Origin: Monoplex corrugatus
Taxonomy: Eukaryota > Mollusca > Gastropoda > Littorinimorpha > Ranellidae
Reading direction: 5' to 3'
DNA length: 64,000 bases
Assembly (NCBI GenBank): GCA_030674185.1
Contig: JAPXFY010000022.1
Span: 37,419,040-37,483,039 of the forward strand
Below the pieces are notes generated by a model. It was not told the origin of the DNA. It saw only the letters and a list, made by a program, of their open reading frames with translations, and searched no databases. The position numbers and the translations under genes are program-made. Shown here piece after piece: positions 10,257 to 21,224 of the stretch (the stretch's first letter is position 1; every line of letters starts with the position of its first letter).

Positions 10257-11112
10257 AGCGAAAACATCATGAGAAACCTAGAAGAATACCCTGGATTAAA
10301 AGTTGGAGGAAAAATGATAAACAACATTCAATACGCAGATGACACCGTGCTAATTGCAGAAAATGAAAGGGGCCTACAAAACCTTGTGAATATAATAGAA
10401 ATAGAAATAGCAAAAATAAGGGGTTGGAGCTAAATATCAAGAAGACTGAAGTCAGTCATGGTAATCACTAAAAAAAAAAAAAAACCAAACACGAAATCCC
10501 CTCATGCAAAATAACAGCAAACGGCACAACTTGAGACAGGTTGGTAAGTTCAAATTTTTGGGAACGATCATCTCACCAGACGGCAGATGCACATCAGAAA
10601 TAGCCAGCAGAATTGGCCAAGCCAAAACAGCATTCAAGAAGATGAAAAGCATTCTTACCAACAAATGCCTGTCAGTTAACATCAGGAAGAGAGTTCTTGA
10701 ATGTTATATAGAACAGATAATGTTATGCAGTTGTGAGGCGTGGACAGTCAACAAGCAAAGCCAGAACAAGATTGAGGCAGCCGAGATGTGGTTTCTAAGA
10801 AGAATGTTGAGAGTTCTATAGACAGCAAAGAAAACAAACGAGACAGTCTTGATGGAGGCAGACACAAGAAGATCATTGATAAGGAAGATTAGGAAAAGAC
10901 AGGCAACATTTACAGGCCATTTTTATGAGGAAATGGGAATTAGAGCACCTGGTCACAACAGGAAAGCTGGAGGGAAAGAGAACACCAGGTAGACCCAGGG
11001 AGAAAATATTAGACAGACTTGCACGGTGGCTGAGGAGAGAGAGGGTGGAAGATGTACTTGCGGCAACAAGGGAGGGCCATGATCGCCAACGCCATGCGGC
11101 AGGGCACTGGAT
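10257..11112 (+). pseudogene. RTE-clade LINE fragment, copy 1
   Basis: 5'-truncated reverse transcriptase. Around 10332-10343 the frame reads YADD, the RT catalytic box. Further on are RIGQAKTAFKKMKSIL, CEAWTVNKQSQNKIEAAEMW, and a C-terminal tail with EGKRTPGRPREKILD and MRQG-like residues. The wording and the GATGAT tail match the C-terminal half of RTE/BovB-type LINEs. Reading needs at least two frame changes and passes a stop near 10820. It lies in a KY-like intron in the sense direction. Confidence 0.9.
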
Positions 11113-11127
11113 GATGATGATAATTAT

Positions 11128-11345
11128 GCCTCAGATCAGTTTGGTGGTCAAGATGGAGGATGTGGTTTTCATCAATTCCTTTTTTGTTCCCCGAAAGCTT
11201 TTTCAGAGTTGTCCCATCGGACTATTGTTCATTTCTTTAAATATTGAACAGTGTGGAAAATTTTAGAATGTGTTCTGGTGATTGTGGTCCTGTCTGGCAT
11301 GGATACCCATCCGTGTGAGACAGCCCCACTCAGTATACATGTATA
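11128..11345 (+). repeat. Right copy of the ~220-bp direct duplication
   Basis: See 9904-10125. It starts immediately after the LINE's GATGAT tail. Confidence 0.8.
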
Positions 11346-11437
11346 TGTTTGAGTTGGCAGCAGTGTCCAGTCTTCTGGCAGAAGATTGTGATTTGTTTTT
11401 GCTGCTTCAAGTAACAGAAGGGATCATTTGTCATGCT

Positions 11438-11965
11438 ACCCCCCGTGGGGATGCCGGGGGCTCTTTCTATATAAATAGTATCCCCACCTTCTGAAAATCC
11501 TGTGCTAGAAATGTCCTCTTTTTTGTCACTATCTTTGTTTCTGCCTTGTGCCATTGCTTTCGGTCATTTCTTCCTATCATTTTCTGCCTTGCTGGTCCAT
11601 TGACCTTTATGTGTTCGATAAAGTCTTTCGTGCTTTTTCTTAGGATTTATAATTGGGTACATGTATTAAGTGCATGTTCGGATCTAGGGAGGTGAGATAT
11701 GGGGAAGCCATTTTAGGTACTTTATGCCCGTTCTTATATGTTTTAGTGTCCTTAGGCATGCTTAGATTTGTATTCAGGTGTTTTTCAAATCCCGTGTGCA
11801 ATAAATTGGACGGAATAGTCAACGCCGGGGGCATGTCCTTAGATTACGTGCGCAACTGCGTTGATATGTGTACTTTTTTCCCTGTTGAAGTTTTTGTATG
11901 TTTTGAAGCAGTTATAGCCTAGATATGGTTCTATGCAGTCGGCTGGGCTTTAAACAAAAATAACA
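11438..11965 (+). mobile_element. R1 retroposon, sense copy with 12-bp target-site duplication
   Basis: A roughly 530-bp dispersed element. It is flanked by perfect copies of ATTTGTCATGCT at 11426-11437 and 11966-11977. It starts GC-rich (GTGGGGATGCCGGGGG), has ATATAAATAGTATCCCCACC near the 5' end, and ends TTTAAACAAAAATAACA, an A-rich tail. Variable-length duplications plus an A-rich tail indicate target-primed retroposition. No tRNA, 5S or 7SL head is evident and no frame is open across copies. Confidence 0.85.
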
Positions 11966-12199
11966 ATTTGTCATGCTCATAATGGAAGATTCTTTTTCTG
12001 ATGGTCTTGGTGCTGGTGTTCAGAGGGAACTTGACTACATGTATAAAGTATATTGTATAAGGCTTGAATGCAGCCCCTTAATGTTTGGGTTTCAACATTT
12101 TCCCAACACACAAAGATTAAGTAATTGCTATGTAGCAGAATATCAAAGACACAGGAACAAACATTATAGTGTAATCATCATTACAAAAGAATGTAATCA

Positions 12200-13965
12200 T
12201 CCCATCATCATTGATAATGATTGTTATTCTGATTATTATTATCATCATCATAACTATAGCAATGATAATAACAATAACAACAATGATGACTACTGTAGTG
12301 GTAGTAGTAATAGTAATAATAATATAATAACAATAACACTGATAATGATAGTAATAATAATCATAATAATAATAATAATAATAACAGTATTTATAATAAT
12401 AGTAGTCTCATTCATATTCTTATTCTTCTTGTTATTATGATAATAACAACAACAATAACAACATTATTTATGATAATAGTACTAAGTAGTCTCATTCATA
12501 TTCTTATTCTTCTTATTAGCATGATGATAACAACAACAACAACAACAGTGTTTATGATAATAGTATTCTGGCTCATATTCTTATTCTTCTTATTATCATG
12601 ATGATAACAACAACAACAGTATTTATAATAATAGTTGTCTAATTCATATTCTTATACTTTGCATTATCATGATAACAATAACAACAACAACAGTATTCAT
12701 AATAATAGTCGTCTCATTCATATTCTTATCCTTCTTCTTATCATGATAATAACAACAATAACAACAGTATTTATAATAGTAATAGTCTAATTCATATTCT
12801 TATACTTTGTATTATCATGATGATAACAATAACAACAACAGTATTTATAATAATAGTAGTCTCATTTATATTCTTATTCTTCATATTATCGTGATGATAA
12901 TAATAACAACAACAACAACAGTATTTATAATAATAGTATTCTCACTCATATTATTATACTTTGTATTATCATGATGATAATAATAACAACAACAGTATTT
13001 ATAATAATAGTAGTCTCGTTCATATTCGTATTTTTATTATCATGATGATAGTAACAACAACAACAACAATATATGTAATAGAAGTATTCTCACTCATATT
13101 CTTATACTTTGTATTATCATGATGATAACAACAACAACAACAACAGTATTTATAATAATAGTAGTCTCGTTCATATTCTTATTCTTTTATTATCATGATG
13201 ATTATAACAAGAACAACAACAGCAGTATTTATGATAATAGTATTCTCACTCATATTCTTATACTTTGTATTACCATGATGATAACAACAACAACAGTATT
13301 TATAATAATGTAGTCTCATTCATATTCTTATTCTTCGTATTATGATGATAATAACAACAACAACAACAGTGTTTATAATGATAGAAGTATCATTGGTATT
13401 CTTATTTTTTTTCTTCTTATCATGATGACAACAACAACAGTATTTATTATAATGATATTTTCATTCATATTCTTCTTATTATCATGATGATAATAACAAA
13501 AACAATTCTCATTCACATTCTTATTCTTCGTATTTTCATAATGATAATAACAACAACGACAGTATTTATTATAATAGTATTCTCTTTCATATTCTTATTC
13601 TTCGTATTATCATGATGATAATAACAACAATAACGACAATATTTATTATAATAGTATTCTCTTTCATATTCTTAATCTTATTCTTCGTATTATCATAATG
13701 ATAATAACAATAACATTAACAGTATTTATCATAATAGTCTCATTCATATTCTTATACATCGTATTATCATGATGATTACAACAACAACAACAACAGTATT
13801 TATCATAATAGTCTCATTCATATTCTTATACATCGTATTATCATGATGATTACAACAACAACAACAACAGTATTTATAATAATAGTAGTCTTATTCACAT
13901 TTTTATTCTTCTTATTAGCATAACAACAACAACAACAGTATTTAGAACAGTAGTATTCTCACTCA
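12200..13965. repeat. ~75-bp AT-rich minisatellite
   Basis: About 20 imperfect units combining TTCATATTCTTATTCTTC, TTATCATGATGATAACAAC, ACAACAACAGTATTTATAATAATAGT and TCTC. The first 160 bp are degenerate ATC/AAT repeats. Lies in the last KY-like intron. Confidence 0.93.
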
Positions 13966-13984
13966 TGTTCTTATTCTTCCTATT

Positions 13985-14219
13985 TATTTTCCCAGCTACA
14001 AACATTCCTTTTCTCACACTGGACGGAGCAGCAGGGAAGTTTCAGGCTTTTTCTCCTGATTTTTGTATGCGGTATTTGTTTGTTTGTAATCTTACGCTTG
14101 ACAAAGGCCAGTTGGCTGAAAATTTGCGCCTGTCTTGTCTTGTTGCGTTTTTATTCTTTTTTCGTGTTTTTTCTGGTTCCTGTTTGCTTGAACGCGGGCA
14201 GTCACACCTCGTTTTGGAT
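13985..14219 (-). mobile_element. Foldback FB1, single arm next to the last KY-like exon
   Basis: Only the right arm is present, from the CTGGACGGAGCAGCAGGG inner end through CTTGACAAAGGCCAGTTGG to CGGGCAGTCACACC. It ends about 20 bp before the acceptor, so it supplies most of the sequence upstream of the splice site. Confidence 0.8.
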
Positions 14220-14238
14220 TACAATGGTGTTATTACAG

Positions 14239-14572
14239 GTACCTGATTGAGTGTAAACAGAGCGCCACCAACAAGGCGCCCTTCCCTCGTGCCTGCCATC
14301 GCTGGTACCAGTGCCACCTTCTGGAACCCATGACAGGTGACCTGGAGACCTGCACCCGCGTCACCTTCAGGGTTCGAACCCCACTGGCGTCGGACGTGGC
14401 CCTGCTGATGGGGGACTCGTGGTTCCACTTCCGCCTGCTGCAGGACCACATCTGGGAAGCCACAGTCATCACAGGCAAGACAGCGTGCCCGGCCAAACTA
14501 TACGCCAGGCTCAACCGTGACACCAGCAGGTTCTCCCCTCTGCTGGAGTTTCAGGTGGTGCCCAATACGTGA
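14239..14572 (+). CDS. KY: KY/hillarin-like protein, terminal exon
   Basis: Acceptor TATTACAG; the first G completes the AG left by the previous exon to give Arg, followed by YLIECKQSATNKAPFPRACH. The exon carries the final module of KY proteins: WYQCHLLEPMTGDL, then FRVRTPLASDVALLMGDSW and HIWEATVITG. It ends LLEFQVVPNT followed by TGA at 14570-14572, and encodes 110 residues. Together the three exons give about 680 C-terminal residues. The last 17 codons and the start of the 3' UTR are the first unit of the tandem array described next. Confidence 0.93.
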
Positions 14573-15245
14573 CGGTGAGCGTTGGTGATGTGGTGGAGGA
14601 GTGACAAGGGTTATTTGTCGTGACGGTGACAGAGAGTAAGGAACAGATCCCCACACCTCGCCCACGACACCAGAAGGTTCTTCACTATGCTGGAGTTTCA
14701 GGTGGTGCCGAATACGTGACGGTGATTTTGTGGTGAAGGAGTGACTGTGGTTGTTTGTTGTAATAGTGACAGAGAGTAAAGAACAGATCCCCCATCTTGC
14801 CCACAACACCAGTAGGTTCTTCCCACTGCTGGAGTTTTGGGTGGTGCCAAGTACTTGATTGTGAACGGTGATATTGTGGCGGAGGAGTGACTAGGGTTGT
14901 TTGTTGTGACGGTGACACAGAGTAAAGAACAGTTCCCCACATCTCCCCCACGACACCAGCAGGTTCTCCACTATGCTGGAGTTTCAGTTGATGCCAAGTG
15001 CGTGACGGTGAACGGTGATATTGTGGTGGAGGAGTGACTGTGGTTGTTTGTTGTAACGGTGACACAGAATAAAGAACGGATCCCTGCATCTTGCCCATGA
15101 CATCAGAAGGTTCTTCCCACTGCTGGAGTTTCAGCTGTTGCCGAATACGTGACGGTGATATTGTGGTGGAGGAGTGACTAGGGTTGTTTGTTGTGACGGT
15201 GACATAAAGCAAGGAACGGATCCCCACACGGATCCTCGCCTGATC
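14517..15245 (+). repeat. Tandem array derived from the KY-like last coding segment and 3' UTR, 5 units
   Basis: Units of about 147, 139, 147, 147 and 130 bp, as judged from the repeated GGTTCT(T/C)C at 14529, 14676, 14815, 14962 and 15109. The first unit is the real end of the gene (codons for DTSRF...FQVVPNT, stop, then 3' UTR). The four others repeat it with substitutions, and each keeps an open stretch to its own stop (for example ending LEFQVVPNT, LEFWVVPST, LEFQLMPSA). A degenerate sixth trace runs to about 15340. An AATAAA lies at 15068-15073 inside the array. Confidence 0.9.
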
Positions 15246-15249
15246 ACAA

Positions 15250-15720
15250 TACATTGATGCTGTGTAGAGAAACTAAGGATTTTGTCGCAGCGGTAAAACG
15301 AAACAAGGAACGGTTCCACACATCTTGCCCTGATAATATTGTAATGGTGATTCTGTGTGGAGGTCGAGGAAGAACCAAAGTGAACCTCGTGGGGCTTCAA
15401 ATTACCCTGTACACAACATGTCTCTGATAGCTGTGTGCTTAAGACATCCGTCACAAGGGTGACATGACTTTGAGACGTTCAATCGTCTGGAAGCACAGGT
15501 TGAAAAAGAAAGTAACAACAGCAGATGGACATCCAGGAGTCATGACCTGGATGTGGCCCAGCACTTTAACAATGTTGGGACTTTAGGGTCAAAACACTTA
15601 CTTCATAGGGTGCTTCTCCTCTGAGGACCTTCTGATTGCAATCGTAAAGCAGAGCAAAGAATGGACCCATGAATGTTGCCTGATGGTGAAGTCTTCATGG
15701 GACAACCTGCTGGAAAAGAT
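15250..15720. other. Probable 3' flank of the KY-like gene
   Basis: Degenerate trace of the upstream array to about 15340, then unique sequence. No exon or repeat recognised. Confidence 0.4.
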
Positions 15721-15726
15721 CTCGCT

Positions 15727-16010
15727 ATCTGGTGCGTGGTTAGCTCTATGGACTACTGACTGGAAGGTTATTGGTTCAAATCCCCGTCAGTCGGGTTATA
15801 ATCATTGCCGGATCTCTCAGCCTCCAACCAGCTCCTGCCCGGAATAGAGTGTGCTATGGGCGTATTGGGAAGACTGGGACCACACAGTCGAGTCTCTACC
15901 GCTCTACGGATGTGTCATTCAGAATGTTGCTCAATTTTCCTTACTAACACTGCAGGTGTCTGTATCTCTCAGGCCTGGTTGACGCCAGGATCTGTTATGA
16001 TAGTAAGCGT
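15727..16010 (+). mobile_element. tRNA-derived SINE family B, copy 1
   Basis: Starts with a tRNA-like head: GTGGTTAGCTCTATGG resembles an A box and GGTTCAAATCCCC is a good B box, 35-40 bp apart. The body contains CCAACCAGCTCCTGCCC, ATTGGGAAGAC and GTGTCTGTATCTCTCAGGCC. The same blocks occur in the same order on the minus strand at 42606-42815, so this is a repeat family and not a functional tRNA gene. Confidence 0.8.
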
Positions 16011-16329
16011 AGAATACAGCCCTGTCACGCAGTGTCAGCCCTAGGTGGAATTCTATACCATCTTGCTTATCATCCTCATCGTCATCATGATCACAGCATT
16101 GTAAAAAGTGTCCCAGCTTCTGTGGCCATGGGGGTGATGTACAAAAGGGACAAACAAACAAACAATAAAGATCTCAGCAAACAAATTTTGTGTTAGACAG
16201 AGCTGTGACACCACCATATGGCTTTTCCCTGTTGTTACAGTTTGCTGGTGATTTGTTGTCCGTGACGGTGATGGTAATGTTGTGTTGACAAACAAAGGTT
16301 GTTATCATAAAGGCGACAAAGTCATAGGA

Positions 16330-16740
16330 TGGAGTGGACCTGATGGAACAGAGAAATGATTCTTCGGCGACGCGATGAGAGTTGCAAGGACAGCAAGATG
16401 TACGAATGTGGTCATGTCAATTCCCCAGGTCTTAGATAGCATCCCTGGCACAATGTTGAGAGAACTTCACGGGGAAAGAGCGAAACATTTGTATTAGTTC
16501 AAAAGCAGAGCCTTGTCCATCCTTTAGTGACGCTGGATAACTTTGTGCTGATGATCACATGACCTCAAACCAGCGACACATCTTTCAAATGTCTGCCGAG
16601 AACCTCACGCGGAAAGCAAAATATTTATATTAGTTTAAAACCAAAGTAGAGTCTTGTCCATCCTTTGGTGACTGCGGATAACTTTGTGCTGATGATGGCA
16701 TGGCTTGGAACCAGTGACACATCTTTCAAACGTCTGCCCT
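16330..16740. repeat. ~130-bp tandem direct duplication
   Basis: CTTGTCCATCCTTTAGTGAC, ATAACTTTGTGCTGATGAT and CAGCGACACATCTTTCAAA at about 16511-16592 recur at about 16653-16735 with changes. There is no coding signal. The flanks of this region are otherwise unassigned. Confidence 0.7.
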
Positions 16741-16899
16741 GCCAAATGATGATGGTATATAACATGTCTACCATGTTAACAAAAGGTAGCGGGGATTCCA
16801 GGTTCGGTTCCTGGAGAGGGAGCATGAGAATCAGCTGTCACACCCAAGGAAGGCAGCAGGTGCACAACTTCCCCATTCCTGGGTTGGGGAAGTAGTGAT

Positions 16900-17060
16900 G
16901 AACAGAACTCTTGTATCATTAAACCGTTAAAAGGTTGTGCAAAGAAGATACAGTTGTGTCATTAGTTTTACAACATATTGTGCAGAATAGACGTAGTTGT
17001 ATTGTTAAACCGTTTTAAGGTTGTGTGAGCTAGAAATAGTTGTATTGTTAAACCTTTACA
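16900..17060. repeat. Short degenerate ~60-bp repeat
   Basis: Repeats of TTGTATTGTTAAACC and AAGGTTGTG precede the LINE fragment, and one more copy (GTATCGTTAAACCATTATAAGG) follows it at about 17570. The LINE may have inserted within this small array. Confidence 0.6.
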
Positions 17061-17495
17061 GGGTTGTGCATATGTTATATAGAACCGATAATGTTATACG
17101 ATTGTGAGGCGTGGACAGTCAACAAGCAAAGCCAGAACAAGATTAAGGCAGCCGAGATGTGGTTTCTAAGAAGAATGTTGATAGTTCCATTGGCAGCAAA
17201 GAAATCAAACGAGACAGTCTTGATGGAGGCAGACACAAGAAGATCGTTGATAAGGAAGATTAGGAAAACACAGGCGACATTTATAGGCCATTTTATGAGG
17301 AAAGGAGAATTGAAGCACCTGGTCCCAACAGATGGAGGGAAAGCGAACACCAGATAGACCCAGGGAAAAAATGTTGGACGGACTTGCAGGGTGGCTGAGG
17401 AGAGAGAGGGTGGAAGATGTGCTTGTGGCAACAAGGGATAGATGCATGTGGAGGGCCATGATCGCCAATGCCATGCGGCAAGGCACTTGATGATG
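17061..17495 (+). pseudogene. RTE-clade LINE fragment, copy 2 (C-terminal end)
   Basis: Encodes CEAWTVNKQSQNKIKAAEMW, KSNETVLMEADTRRSLIRK and then, in a shifted frame, the GRP-rich tail and RWLRRERVEDVL. Ends ATGCGGCAAGGCACTTGATGATGA like the other copies. More strongly 5'-truncated than copy 1. Confidence 0.88.
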
Positions 17496-17654
17496 ACGAG
17501 GGCTGTGCAGACTACACACGATCGTGTCATGAAACCATATAGGGATGTTTGTGCAGAATAGACACAACTGTATCGTTAAACCATTATAAGGTTGTGCAGA
17601 GTTCATGCAATGATCAGATTCTGTCCGCTCATATGAGTACTGCAGTCAGGATTG

Positions 17655-17995
17655 GAAAAGACATTTCAGAAAAAAACACGACAAAGGAATAAGAACGCGT
17701 ATTTAATACAACAAAACAAGACAGGCGCAAATTTTCAGCTAACTGGCCTTTGTCAAGCGTAAGATCACAAACAAACGCCAGATACAAAATTTTCTCAAAC
17801 AAACAGCAGATAAAAACTTTTTTTTCCTAATTTTGTATCTGGTGTTTGTTTGTTTGTGCTTGACAAAGGCCAGTTGGCCAAACATTTTGTGTCTTGTTGT
17901 ATTAAATATGCGTTGTTATTCCTTTTTCGTGATTTTTTATGGTTCCTGTTTGCTTGAACGGTGGCAGTCACAATTGTTTTGAAAGACATTTCAGT
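17655..17995. mobile_element. Foldback FB1, full-length copy with both arms
   Basis: Left arm AAAAACACGACAAAGG...TTGTCAAGCGTAAGATC and right arm GTTTGTTTGTGCTTGACAAAGG...TGGTTCCTGTTTGC, ending GTGGCAGTCACAATTG. Interior TTTCTCAAAC differs from other copies. Confidence 0.8.
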
Positions 17996-18174
17996 TAGAG
18001 ATAGGCCTAATACCTGTGGATGTTTATCCAAGAAACATACCAATTACCATTGCTCAGATTCATACCTCTACTAGAAGAGTTGCATAAGAAACTTGCCATC
18101 TGCTTCTCAGGGCGAAACAAAACGTCCCTCCTAGAATACTATTTTTTACATAATGGAGCTCATGTGACAAGGTG

Positions 18175-18350
18175 CTTAGTGTCTGTCCATCTTTATTGAT
18201 ATCACTAACTTCTATTGTTCATCTTCACTGAAGTCACTAACTTGTATTGTCCATCTGCATTGATATCACTATCTTAATATTGTCCATCTTTATTGATATC
18301 ACTAACTTAATATTGTCCACCTTGATTCATATCGCTAAATATGTAACACT
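18175..18350. repeat. ~40-bp minisatellite, about 4 copies
   Basis: Units TTGTCCATCTTTATTGATAT followed by CACTAACTT, imperfect. Confidence 0.8.
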
Positions 18351-18512
18351 GGTCGTGTGACAGGGTGTTTAGTATTCATCTGTAGTAGATGATATCACTA
18401 AATCTTAATGATAATGCTGTTCCTTTCGACGTGATTTTCAACATATCCCTATCTTAATTCAGGTCACTATGTCCACTCAAATGATTTTTTGTCTTGGAAA
18501 ACTGTTGTAATG

Positions 18513-19180
18513 TATCTTCTTCTTCTTCTTCTTCTTCTTCTTCTTCTTCTTCTTCTTCTTCTTCTTCTTCTTTCTTCTTCTTCTTCTTCTTCTTCTTCTT
18601 CTCTTCTTCTTCTTCTTCTTCTTCTTCTTCTTCTTCTTCTTCTTCTTCTTCTTCTTCTTCTTCTTCTTCTTCTTCTTCTTCTTCTTCTTCTTCTTCTTCT
18701 TCTTCTTCTTCTTCTTTTCTTCTTCTTCTTCTTCTTCTTCTTCTTTCTTCTTCTTCTTCTTCTTCTTCTTCTTCTTCTTCTTCTTCTTCTTCTTCTTCTT
18801 CTTCTTCTTCTTCTTCTTCTTCTTCTTGTTTTCCTTCTTCTTTTTTTCTTATTCTTCTACTTTTTTTGTTCTTCTTTTTTTCTTTTTTTTTTCCTTTTTC
18901 TTTTCTGCTTCTGTTTCTGTTTCTTTTTCTTCTTTTTCTTCTTCATCTTCTTCTTCTTCTTCTTCTTCTTCTTCTTCTTCTCTTCTTTCTTCTTCTTCTT
19001 CTTCTTCTTCTTCTTCTTCTTCTTCTTCTTCTTCTTCTTCTTCTCTCCTCCTCCTCCTCCTCCTCCTCCTTCTTCTTCTTCTTCTTCGCATTCTTCTTTT
19101 GTTTCTTCTTCTTCTTCTTCTTCTTTTTCTTCTCCTTTTCCTTTTTTTTTCATCTTCTTCTTTTTCTTCTTCTCCCCTCT
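18513..19180. repeat. Long (TTC)n polypyrimidine tract
   Basis: About 650 bp of almost pure pyrimidine on the + strand: mainly TTC triplets, with a CTC block near 19044 and T-rich interruptions at 18830-18920. The long Ser/Leu/Phe or Glu/Lys/Arg frames that result are artefacts of the triplet. Confidence 0.97.
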
Positions 19181-19690
19181 TAACTCCATTAAGAGCAATT
19201 GGGATGCCACAGTAAAAACTGTTCATCTGCTTCCTCCAGCTCTTTTGGTTGCAGGCTGAAGACTGGGTTTCTGCAAATGGTTTCTTTGTCCATTCTGGAA
19301 TATTGTCAGCATATAGGGATTTTGTGCTGTCTTCTTCTTCATCTGCCCCCCTCAACAGTTCCCTGGAGGATTGATTTAGCAAGACGATTGGGTTTTGTTA
19401 CGTGGCCATACCAAGATAGTTCTCTTTTCTGAACTGGTCAGCAGATCTTCAAACATTTTCCCAGAAAGACATGATTCCAGACAACCACCCTCCCTTAGAT
19501 GTCTTAGACTTCCCCCCTCCCCCTACCAAGACTATAATTCACCTTTGATACCCGTAAATGACATGAATAATTGAATGATTTTTAGACACAAACTGTCATT
19601 GGTGATGATTAATCTGGTAAACTACTTACTATGTTGGTTATTCTTACAAAATTTTGCACTTCATGGAAAAGTGTGTGTTTGGTCTGTGTG
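19181..19690. other. Unassigned sequence
   Basis: Mixed-composition sequence in which I recognise no exon or repeat. Confidence 0.4.
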
Positions 19691-19699
19691 TGAATGGGT

Positions 19700-19713
19700 G
19701 TGTGTTTGTGTAG

Positions 19714-19810
<97 letters not shown>

Positions 19811-19986
19811 GTAGAGTGTATGTGTGTGTTTGTAAAGTGTGTTTGTGATTGTGATTTTGTATGTGTGCACATGTTTGTTTGTTTTTTTATCTATGTATAT
19901 GTGTGTATATGTATATATATGTGTGACATTTTGTGTGCATGTGCTTAGTATGTGTGCATGTTTGCCTCTGTGTGTGTGTGTGTGCA

Positions 19987-20023
<37 letters not shown>

Positions 20024-20025
20024 GC
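19700..20025. repeat. (GT)n microsatellite with TA- and GA-rich tail
   Basis: (GT)n at about 19718-19808, degenerate GT/TA sequence to 19990, then (GA)n at about 20002-20024. Confidence 0.95.
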
Positions 20026-20259
20026 TGTCCATGAAACTTGCTATGAGAGCCAATCGTATCATAGTGAAAATTTATGATTTTATAGAAATTGAGACAACCA
20101 AAAGAAAAACTTTGGGGAGGGGGGGGAGGGCATTGATTTATACAGCTTTACTTAAAAAATCATCTGCTAAAACAAGAAAGAAGAAGAAGAATTTTGTCAC
20201 AAAGACAAATTATGTAGGCTAAGTATAGGGTCTACCACCTGACCATCGTAGTAAAACAA

Positions 20260-20410
20260 AACATTTCAACCTTTGACTCCCGCACCCTGTCCGCTAGCAA
20301 AGCAAAAACTTAACCCTTTGACTCCCTCATCCACTGATGGATAGGATTAGGGAGTCAAAGGGTGAAATTTTTGTAGCTGGTCGATAGAGTGCGGGAGTCA
20401 AAAGGTTAAT
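20260..20410. mobile_element. Palindromic TTAA MITE, copy 1
   Basis: Termini CCTTTGACTCCCGCACC and its inverse GTGCGGGAGTCAAAAGGTTAA enclose an inner TTAACCCTTTGACTCC...GGAGTCAAAGGGT palindrome. No coding capacity. It belongs to a family of about 13 copies in the window. Confidence 0.85.
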
Positions 20411-20469
20411 GAAATCATATCCCTAAGAAACCTTGCATGGAGCATGTTATAAACCCACCGATACATACA

Positions 20470-21180
20470 GCCTAAAATTCCCCCATCAGCACAGCTAAGT
20501 GAGTGTTAATTTCTTGTCATTCATATGATTGATAATTTGATGATTAATTTATAAATAAATTTGTGCAACTGTTGGTGGTTTTGCTCTGTGTACCCCAAAA
20601 TTCCCCTCCTCACAGTAAAGTGAATGTTAATTTCTTGATTCATGTGACCGATGATTTAATTTTTTTATGAACTTTTGCGACTGTTGCTAATTCATTGGTT
20701 TTGCTTTGTGTACCTGCCCTATTCCCTTCAGTGCACTGAAGTGCATGTTAATTTTGTGATTTGTGTGATCGATTATTTTAACAAATTATTTATGAATTTG
20801 GGTGACTGTTAACTTATTGGGTTTCCTGGATGTTATTGGATTTGTGTGAGCGTTAACCTAGTTTTTGTTGTTGTTAATGGATTTGTATGAGCATTAACTT
20901 GTTAGTTTTGCTTCTTGTTAATGGATTTGTGTGGAGCATTAACTTATTAGTTTCGCTCGGTGTTGATGGATTTGTGTGAATGTTAACTTATTAGGTTGGC
21001 TTGTGAATGGATTTGTGTGAATATTAACTTATTAGTTTTGCTTGTAAATGGGTTTGTGTGAATGTTAACTAATGAATTTTGGTTGGTGTTGATGGATTTG
21101 TGTATGATTGTTAACTGATTGGTTTGGGTCAGTATTCATTTGTGTAATTGTTAACTTCCGGGTTTTGGTCGGTGTTTGAC
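20470..21180. repeat. Degenerate ~50-60-bp tandem repeat
   Basis: Imperfect units containing TGTTAACTTATTAGTTTTGCT and ATGGATTTGTGTGA. The first 330 bp are longer diverged units (AAAATTCCCC, AGTGAATGTTAATTTCTTG). Confidence 0.8.
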
Positions 21181-21224
21181 CGGATGTCCAGTTGATGATG
21201 ATGCCGGCTGTTGGTTCTTTAGAT

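Noticed and set aside
15727..15800. Functional tRNA gene
   Set aside because: The A box and cloverleaf stems are degraded, and the head is followed by a shared SINE body that also occurs at 42606-42815.
18489..19382. Long Leu/Ser/Phe and Glu/Lys/Arg open frames on both strands
   Set aside because: They are translations of the (TTC)n tract in different frames, with no non-repeat sequence conserved.
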